A stretch of DNA of 64,000 nucleotides from Blepharisma stoltei (Eukaryota; Ciliophora; Heterotrichea; Heterotrichida; Blepharismidae), in the NCBI GenBank assembly GCA_914767885.1, contig CAJZBQ010000044.1, forward strand, positions 682,001-746,000, given 5' to 3'. Under the pieces are notes generated by a model. It had not been told where the DNA came from and did not search any database. It saw only the letters and a list, made by a program, of their open reading frames with translations. How positions within the stretch are numbered: the stretch's first letter is position 1; every line of letters begins with the position of its first letter. Below, piece by piece: positions 58,330-64,000 of this stretch. The translations under genes were made by a program, and so were the position numbers.

Positions 58330-58603
58330 TAGCAAAATATTATGTGTGATAGCCAAATATAAAAATTTAATTTTTCAAGCAAAATTTTGTAAAAATTATC
58401 AAACCTAAAGTCAAGGCTCAATAATAAAGGGCAAGAATAATTTTATTATCAAAAATTGTCTATTTGCAAGAGATTATAATTTATCTAGCAAAGAATAAAA
58501 TCCTAATTACCCCTTATATCTAATTCTCATTCAATATTTTATAATCTCTAATTCTAGTGCAAATTCAACAACATATTAATAACTTTATAATATTGCTAAT
58601 TTA

Positions 58604-60434
58604 ATGGCAGCAAAAATTCTCTGGGCTTCTCAAACCGGCAATTGTGAAGAGATTTCTCGGATAATCTACGAAGAAAGTGCTGAAAAAAGAATCCCCTGCG
58701 AAAGATACTGCCTCCAAGAGCTCGGGACTACTTTTAACATCTCCCAAAAAGACGTAATAGTTATAGTCGTCTCAAGCACTGGAGATGGCGAGCTTCCTGA
58801 CAACGGTTTAAAATTCTATCGCTGGATAAAGCAGCAAGAAGGCACAATTTTTTCCCACGTAAAATACACACTTTTAGGCCTTGGGGACTCAAATTACAGC
58901 ACTTTCCAAGGAGGTCCTAATATAATTGAACATCATATGAAAAAGCTAGGAGCAACAGAGTTTTATGAAAGAGGCGTTGTTGATGAACAATTAGGAATAG
59001 AACAAACTGTTGATGCCTGGATTGATGGACTTTGGGAGCCTTTAAAAAAACAAGTAGAAGAGTTATCTAAAGCAGGAAGCGGAGAGCAGGTCAGCCAAGC
59101 TATTGAAGACATGCCAAGCATATGGGGAAGAATTTTGGAATATAGAGTGCTGACTGAAGAAAATGCTACGAAAAAAGTCATTGAGATTAGGATTACTACT
59201 GAAGGAAAAAGCTATATACCTGGAACAGCTTTATTTATGTATCCCCAAAATCCTGATGAAAAAGTGACTGAAATGATCACAAAATTAGGCTTAGAGGCGA
59301 CACAATCTATTATTGATAAATCCCACATATCGAAATCAGTGAGTCATAGATTCCAAACACCTATATCTATTTTTGATTTTTTTAAGAGGTTTGTGGATTT
59401 CCAATCGGCCATTAAAACCCGATGTGCGATCTTTTTAGCTTCAATACTTTATAATCCAACAGAAAAAGAAGGATTAACCCATCACATTGACCAGTCGAAA
59501 ATTACGATGCCAGACGAGTTTACCTTTGAAAATATCATAAACAAGTATCATTCTTGGGATATCCAATCTTTAGATTCTTTATTGGATGTTATTCCAATAC
59601 TAAGCCCAAGGAATTATTCAATATCATCTTCTCCTACAACATCTCCAGGCTCAATTACGATTGCATTTTCAGTTATGGGCTTATGCACTAGGTATTTACT
59701 CTACCGAGAAAGTATTGAAAAAATGCGTTTTTTTGAAATTAACCTCTTTAAGTAAAAACATATTAACATAATTTTTAATAAAATATTTTTATATATAATT
59801 AATTCTATGAAACTAGACAGTTTATATATTTAACCGAAAATTTATAAATCTAAACAGATTTTCTTTTCAAATATTTGCAAATTGAGATTTTTAGAGTTTG
59901 ACAATTTTTTTTATCTCTAAAAAGCGAGCAAGTTTTTGCTCTGTCCTAAAGAGGGAGCTAGAGCATGCAGCTTTGAATGATCTCAGTGTCGAGTATTCTC
60001 TTCAGAATGAACCTGGGGTATTTTGGGAAGGCATAAAAGCATCGCCAAGACCTATTATGATCTGTACTGGGACAGGAATTTCTCCTTTCAGAGGCATCCT
60101 AGAGCATTTGGTTTTAAATGATCCAAAACCTGTTTGGGTTATTTATGGTTGCAGAAATTCCACGAAAAATACTCCTCAGAAGAACTTTGACCATGTTTAT
60201 CAAGACGACATAAACGGAGCAATCAGAGTACTTGGAGGAAAACTGAGCGTCGCCAATTCTAGATCTGGAAATGGGCCAAAATACATTCAAGACATTATAA
60301 AAAATGAAGCAAGAGAAATCGTAGAGTGGGGAAGCGCAGCTATTTTATGCGGAAATTTCGATTCAAAAGATATAAAAGCGAAACTCCAAACGATAAATGA
60401 AAATTTCGAAGTCTTCTCCGAGATATGGGAATAG
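58604..60434 (+). CDS. Diflavin reductase, methionine synthase reductase-like, with one IES
   Basis: 522 aa after removing 262 bp (59697-59958). N-terminal flavodoxin domain (FMN): ILWASQTGNCEEISRI, SSTGDGELPDNG, LLGLGDSNYSTF and GIEQTVDAWIDGLWEPL, the last resembling methionine synthase reductase. Then the FAD/NADPH module: RNYSISSSP (FAD), GLCTRYL joined to EHAALNDLSVEY across the IES, PIMICTGTGISPFRG (NADPH) and a C-terminal EIWE. The enzyme would pass electrons from NADPH to cobalamin-dependent methionine synthase; NDOR1-type reductase is the alternative. A short connecting domain explains the modest length. Confidence 0.87.
59697..59958. mobile_element. 262-bp IES in the reductase gene
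   Basis: TA 59697-98 and 59959-60. Left CTCTACCGAGAAAG, right complement GCTCCCTCTTTAGGACAGAG: a decayed family-1-like terminus. Core traces (TTCTATGAAACTAGACAG) match the family-1 interior. Excision restores GLCTRYLEHAAL exactly. Confidence 0.87.
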
Positions 60435-60523
60435 CATAATAATTTATTCCCATTTCTTTAATCATATAAATATTTAAAAACAAGCCTAATCAATCAATTG
60501 TTCACCATTAAAAGCATATTAAT

Positions 60524-61563
60524 TTAAGATCTTGCTGTATTATAAGACCCACAGTTTGGGCATTTCATCCCAATAATATGAAACTTGACTTCGTTTTTTC
60601 TGACTAAAGCTTACTTCAAGCAATCATTGCACAGAATAGTACACCAAACGTTTTCGTATTCTGGTGGCATTGGAGTCGAAGCGACTTCTTGGTCCAATTC
60701 TTGATAAAAATCTGAAAAATCAGCAATAGACTTACAGCAGATTGGACAGGTATATCGATGATGCTCCATCATATCCCTCAAACAAGAATTATGTATAAAA
60801 TGTCCACACCTAATGGGAATAACTGATTCCCTACTTGTAAACATATCTTCTTGGCATACAGCACAGTTAGATTTCAAAACACCTGGTATGCAGACGTGAG
60901 AGTCTCGCAAAGCAATGCTAAGGCACGCTTCACAAGTGTCACAGTGGAAAAAATTTTCTCTAGGACCTACACGACATATTCCGCATTTATCGCAGTGATA
61001 AATTTGTTTAGACATATCGTGGTCAAATAAGTGGCAGATCCCACAGAAATAGTTGCCTAACTCACCCCCCGCCGCGAGCAAACAAAACCATATTTTTTGC
61101 CAGAACCCACCCTCTGTGAGTGAATAAAAAGTTGTTATAAAAAATTTTTTTATAATACGTAATAATTATTATATGAAATCTATAGCTAAATCTGTTTAAT
61201 TTAAAACAACTTGCATTTTAAAATAAATTTTTACAAGTTAAATTGATATTTAGTTTAAATTATTACAAATTGTGATTATTTTTAATTTTGAACAAAAAAA
61301 GAAATTAACTCTCCTCTACAAACAAAAGATTTTTGAAGTAAGCAGTTCCCACAGACTTCACAGTACTGAGCAATGCCCTGAATATGCATGCATTCACGGC
61401 ATCTAACTGTATTCACATCAGCCCTGACCATTTTGTGCCTTTTTGTCAAATCTTTTTCCTCTTCATACTTAACCCGATCATGACAATATCTGCATGCGAA
61501 AAACTCTTCACAGCATAAGGATAAAAGGTCGCATCCTCTGGCGTAGTGGGTGCAAGGCTCCAT
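60524..61563 (-). CDS. RCHY1/PIRH2-type RING E3 ubiquitin ligase with IES and mini-intron
   Basis: 247 aa after removing 281 bp (61058-61338) and a 15-nt intron (60600-60614). CHY zinc finger (CTHYARGCDLLSLCCEEFFA), CTCHY-type finger (CGNCLGNYFCGICHLFDHD restored at the junction; CDKCGICRVGPRENFFHCD), RING-H2 (CAVCQEDM, CGHFIHNSCL, CPICCK) and the C-terminal rubredoxin-like tail EVKFHIIGMKCPNCGSYN, which is visible only after splicing. PIRH2 family members ubiquitinate p53 and other substrates in animals; substrates here are unknown. Confidence 0.93.
60600..60614 (-). other. 15-nt intron in the RCHY1-like gene
   Basis: GTAAGCTTTAGTCAG (ends CAG). Removal replaces an early TAA with KKNEVKFHIIGMKC. 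Confidence 0.83.
61058..61338. mobile_element. Family-1 MITE-like IES in the RCHY1-like gene
   Basis: TA 61058-59 and 61339-40, 281 bp. Left TAACTCACCCCCCGCCGCGA with GAGCAAACAAAACC, an inner copy (CCACCCTCTGTGAGTGAA) about 55 bp on, and core ATGAAATCTATAGCTAAATC. Excision joins EVCGNCL to GNYFCGIC. Confidence 0.92.
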
Positions 61564-61856
61564 ATTTTATTAAGTTTTAGACAAATCCATAAGATAGGCG
61601 AAAAAACGCCAGTTGTTAAATCTTTACTGGAAAAAATTAATTAAGCAGTTGAGATAAGGCTGAATTTGTTTATAAGCTGGATAAGTAGAGCAAGAAAAAT
61701 AAAGAAACCTGATAAGATTTTTTATCAGCGATTTTACTGGATTTCTTAATTTTTAGATTTATTAGCTTTTTAGGATGAGGAAATCAGAAGCAGAGAAAAG
61801 TTTTCGGACTAAAAAATCAACAAATCAATAGGTATAAAAGCTCCATATATAAATTA

Positions 61857-62467
61857 ATGGAACACGAAGAAACAGTTGACGTTGTAGCTTCAGGAGCATC
61901 AGAAACTTACCCAAGCCAAGTCGGATCACTTAAGAAGGGTGGATATTGTGTCCTTAGAGGCCATCCAGTCAAGATCATGGAAATTGCCACCGCCAAAGTC
62001 GGCAAGCATGGCTCAGCCAAAGCCAAAATTACAGGAATCGATGTTTTCACATCAAATAAATATGAGGAAATCCACCCAACTTCCCACAATATCTGCGGTG
62101 CATGATTTTTGATGCTATTTAGGGAATTTATCCGAAAGTTTTATAGAGAAAATGCCTGTCTATCTAAAATTATATTTAAATTAATGTCTTAATCTAAGTA
62201 AAGCTGTCAAAAAATAGAGAGCAAATGACGCAGCCCAATATCGACGTTCCTAACATTTCAAGAATTGACTACACCTTGGTCGATATTGCAAGAGATGGGT
62301 TTGTTTCCTTGATGGACGACGCTGGAAATACAAAAGAAGACTTAAAGCTTCCTGAGGACGAAGAAGGAGCCAAAATCCGTGACTTGTTCGAGAATGGAGC
62401 TACAGTTTCAGTGACTGTTATGAAAGCTATGGGACAAGAGAGAATTATGGCTGGTAAAGAAATCTAA
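61857..62467 (+). CDS. Translation factor eIF5A with one IES
   Basis: 153 aa after removing 149 bp (62090-62238). KVGKHGSAK contains the lysine (in GKHG) that is modified to hypusine by deoxyhypusine synthase. EIHPTSHN joins IDVPNISRIDYTLVDI across the IES, then a C-terminal OB-fold segment ending AGKEI. eIF5A relieves ribosome stalling and acts in termination. Without excision the frame hits a stop. It is the most clearly essential gene here that carries an IES. Confidence 0.95.
62090..62238. other. 149-bp IES in eIF5A
   Basis: Bounded by the direct repeat CAATATC (about 62088-94 and 62237-43), containing TA. Interior ends TGCGGTGCATGA and (complement) GGCTGCGTCATTT form a short inverted repeat. 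Removal restores SHNIDVPNI. Confidence 0.9.
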
Positions 62468-62546
62468 GCAGCTAATACATATGATCTCTTTTAGATAAGT
62501 CTTAGTATAAGAAATAACCCAGAAATATTGGGATCTTTTGGCATAA

Positions 62547-62945
62547 AAACTTCATAATTCCAGGTCTGAGATAGTTGTGGGAGTTGTGTCAGAACTTAAT
62601 GGATTAAAAAATGCCGCGGTAGACAACAGTGGTATTGCTGATTTCTATTTATGAAATTTAATGCCAGAAAAGCTAGGAACCAAAGTAAATGCCTATGATA
62701 GCTTTTTATTTAATATTGCTGCTCTAGTATATAATGTATTGGTAATATGTTATTTTGCTTATTTATGGTAAATAAATTGATTTTTAAAATGTCAAAAAAA
62801 TTTTGACATGTCATTATATATAAAACTGAATCTATAGTATGTTAAAATTTTTTTGACATTTTAAAATCAATTTACAATAAATAAGCAAAATGAAATTTAT
62901 GCAAGGGATTTATATTTATTGCTAGGAAAATCTAATAATTTTTAA
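62547..62945 (+). CDS. Possible small membrane-protein exon(s) with a palindromic IES
   Basis: An open stretch of 84 codons after removing 147 bp (62751-62897): RSEIVVGVVSELNGLKNAAV, one TGA as Trp, then DSFLFNIAALVYNVLVICY joined to ARDLYLLLGKSNNF. Codon use looks coding and one hydrophobic segment is present. No ATG in the open frame, so the 5' part is missing, perhaps behind another IES or intron between 62468 and 62547. No family recognised. Confidence 0.4.
62751..62897. other. 147-bp AT-rich palindromic element
   Basis: TA 62751-52 and 62898-99. Arms TATTTTGCTTATTTATGG..AAATTGATTTT..AAAATGTC and the inverted equivalent (62851-62893) match with a few gaps; loop about 36 bp. Resembles the other palindromic inserts in layout but AT-rich. 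Confidence 0.7.
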
Positions 62946-63002
62946 AGGCAGAACACATCAAAATTCCATTTTTTAATGTTTAATAAAAGCAATAGAAGTG
63001 CC

Positions 63003-63908
63003 ATGACAAGACAGAAAACAGATAAGCCCAATAAATCAATTATTTGAAACACTTTCTTTATTTTCTTTACGATTATTACTACAGGATCTTTCCTCGGATT
63101 TTTGGTTGATATTTATTATATGAGCCCAAAAATTTTAATGAAAGAGTTAGATATGAACAATTTGACTGGCCCGAAGTGGTATATGCAGAACTGCCTCGCA
63201 TTTGCATGGATCTTTAAAATATTGTCTGTCACCAATCTTATGCTGAATAAATCAGAATTAAGTAGAGAATTTTTTCCAATAATTAAAGATATTGGAGTTA
63301 CTATTGCATTCTGACTGGAATATTACATTTCGTTAACTCACTCCTCCATTAGCGAACAAAAAAAATTTTGTTCGCTTATAGAGGGGGTTAATTTTTTTTT
63401 TATAAAATTTAAAAAACCCATTCGTAAAAATTGGAAAACAAAAATTTAATTAATTTGTAAAATTTATGTTTTAAAATGCAAGATTTTTAAATTAAAACAG
63501 AATTAGCTAGAGATTTCATTTACTGATTATTAATTATATATCAAATTAAAATTTTTTGTTCGCTCGCAGAGGGTAAAAATATGAATTTTTCCAATGATTA
63601 TTTCGCTCACGGAGAGAGAAGTAAGGCTTTTTTCGCTTTCAGATTATACTTATAAGCTTTCTGGCCACACTTTGATTTTGACTTCTGTGACTTGCATGAT
63701 ATTAGTTGAAGCCCAAAGAAATTTTTTAATTACAGGGAATATTAAAGTGAAGAGAATTGGCAAATTAATGATGCTTTTGAATAGCTATATTTTATTTTGG
63801 ACCAGCTTTGCATATCATAGTTATATAGAGCTTTTATCTGCATTAATGACTGGAATTTTTACTGCTTGTGGATTCCATCTATATATTAATGAGTACTTAA
63901 AGATATAA
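63003..63908 (+). CDS. FIT (fat storage-inducing)-like multi-pass membrane protein with one IES
   Basis: 205 aa after removing 288 bp (63334-63621). About six hydrophobic segments. SGHTLILTSVTCMILVEAQ and FAYHSYIELLSALMTGIF resemble the two conserved His-bearing segments of FITM proteins, ER enzymes that cleave acyl-CoA and support lipid droplet formation. Junction YYISL-RLFSLSDYTYKLSG is in frame. TGA encodes Trp at 63048 and 63312. The family call is moderate; a generic multi-pass protein is the fallback. Confidence 0.66.
63334..63621. mobile_element. Family-1 MITE-like IES in the FIT-like gene
   Basis: TA 63334-35 and 63622-23, 288 bp. Left TAACTCACTCCTCCATTAGC then the hairpin GCGAACAAAAAAAATTTTGTTCGC; right GTTCGCTCGCAGAGGG and CGCTCACGGAGAGAGAAGTA. 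Core reverse GAATTAGCTAGAGATTTCAT. Excision is frame-neutral. Confidence 0.9.
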
Positions 63909-64000
63909 TTTTTTAAATATTAGTGTTTACATCATTTTGTTTTATATCAAAAGATGATGGTTTTGAAGGAAAACATGCAGTGACTATACTAAGATGTCTA

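Larger units (their letters stand above)
57287..58603. other. Divergent intergenic region with an element carrying GC-rich block D
   Basis: Between the divergent acyltransferase and reductase genes. About half is the TA-bounded element at 57657-58329; no gene was seen. Confidence 0.6.

Noticed and set aside
59697-59958. IESs as long spliceosomal introns
   Set aside because: Boundaries are TA or other direct repeats without GT-AG, and genuine introns here are 15-16 nt.

Overview
The window reads as nuclear DNA of a heterotrich ciliate, most likely Blepharisma. Four sequence facts support this. (1) In-frame TGA must be read as tryptophan in almost every long gene (for example the SWHDD motif of the CTD phosphatase and GRIWRDGQ of the RAD54B helicase), while TAA and TAG terminate. 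(2) The spliceosomal introns I can see are 15 or 16 nt, of the form GTA...TAG (nine found). (3) Genes are densely packed with very short, AT-rich intergenic DNA. (4) Typical ciliate gene families are present (dynein-arm docking proteins, a TTLL polyglutamylase, a CFAP20-domain protein).

The DNA is probably germline (micronuclear), not macronuclear. About 23 insertions sit inside coding regions. In each case, removing the insert between two short direct repeats, usually TA, restores one open, family-like reading frame. I checked frame arithmetic at each junction. These are internal eliminated sequences (IESs), 32 bp to about 1.2 kb long. Many are MITE-like: at least eight copies of one family share a C-run terminal inverted repeat (TACTCCCCC..GTGAGCGAAC) and an internal AT-rich core. 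Other elements have unrelated termini, are near-perfect palindromes, or are nested in one another (three levels in the ALIX gene, two in the HSF gene).

Layout. 1-19 kb is IES-poor: two ODAD-like axonemal coiled-coil genes, an FCP1-like phosphatase, an EED (Polycomb PRC2) homologue, a RAD54B helicase, an RBM39-like splicing factor, mitochondrial EF-Ts (IES at its stop codon), a MYND protein, a PTEN-like phosphatase and an ankyrin-PH-kinase protein. 19-36 kb: a GC-rich dispersed repeat, ALIX with the nested element, TTLL, proteasome beta-5, a glyoxalase II-like hydrolase, and an unknown gene split by a 0.9 kb element with G/C-run ends. 36-46 kb: a VWA/RGG protein with two IESs, a CCCH protein, a PNUTS-like TFIIS-N protein with three inserts and a heat-shock factor with three. 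46-54 kb: VPS26, an MRH-type membrane protein, a p62/NBR1-like receptor, a DYRK kinase and a CFAP20-domain protein. 54-64 kb: an NRF/acyltransferase-3 protein with three IESs, a methionine synthase reductase-like flavoprotein, an RCHY1-type E3 ligase, eIF5A and a FIT-like membrane protein, each with at least one IES.

No operon-like organisation, CRISPR, tRNA or rRNA was seen. Genes appear to be single transcription units; neighbours are mostly functionally unrelated, although VPS26, the MRH protein and p62/NBR1 all belong to endosomal/autophagic traffic. IES boundaries are deduced from reading frame and protein-family expectation, so each may be off by a few bases where TA or longer repeats are ambiguous.
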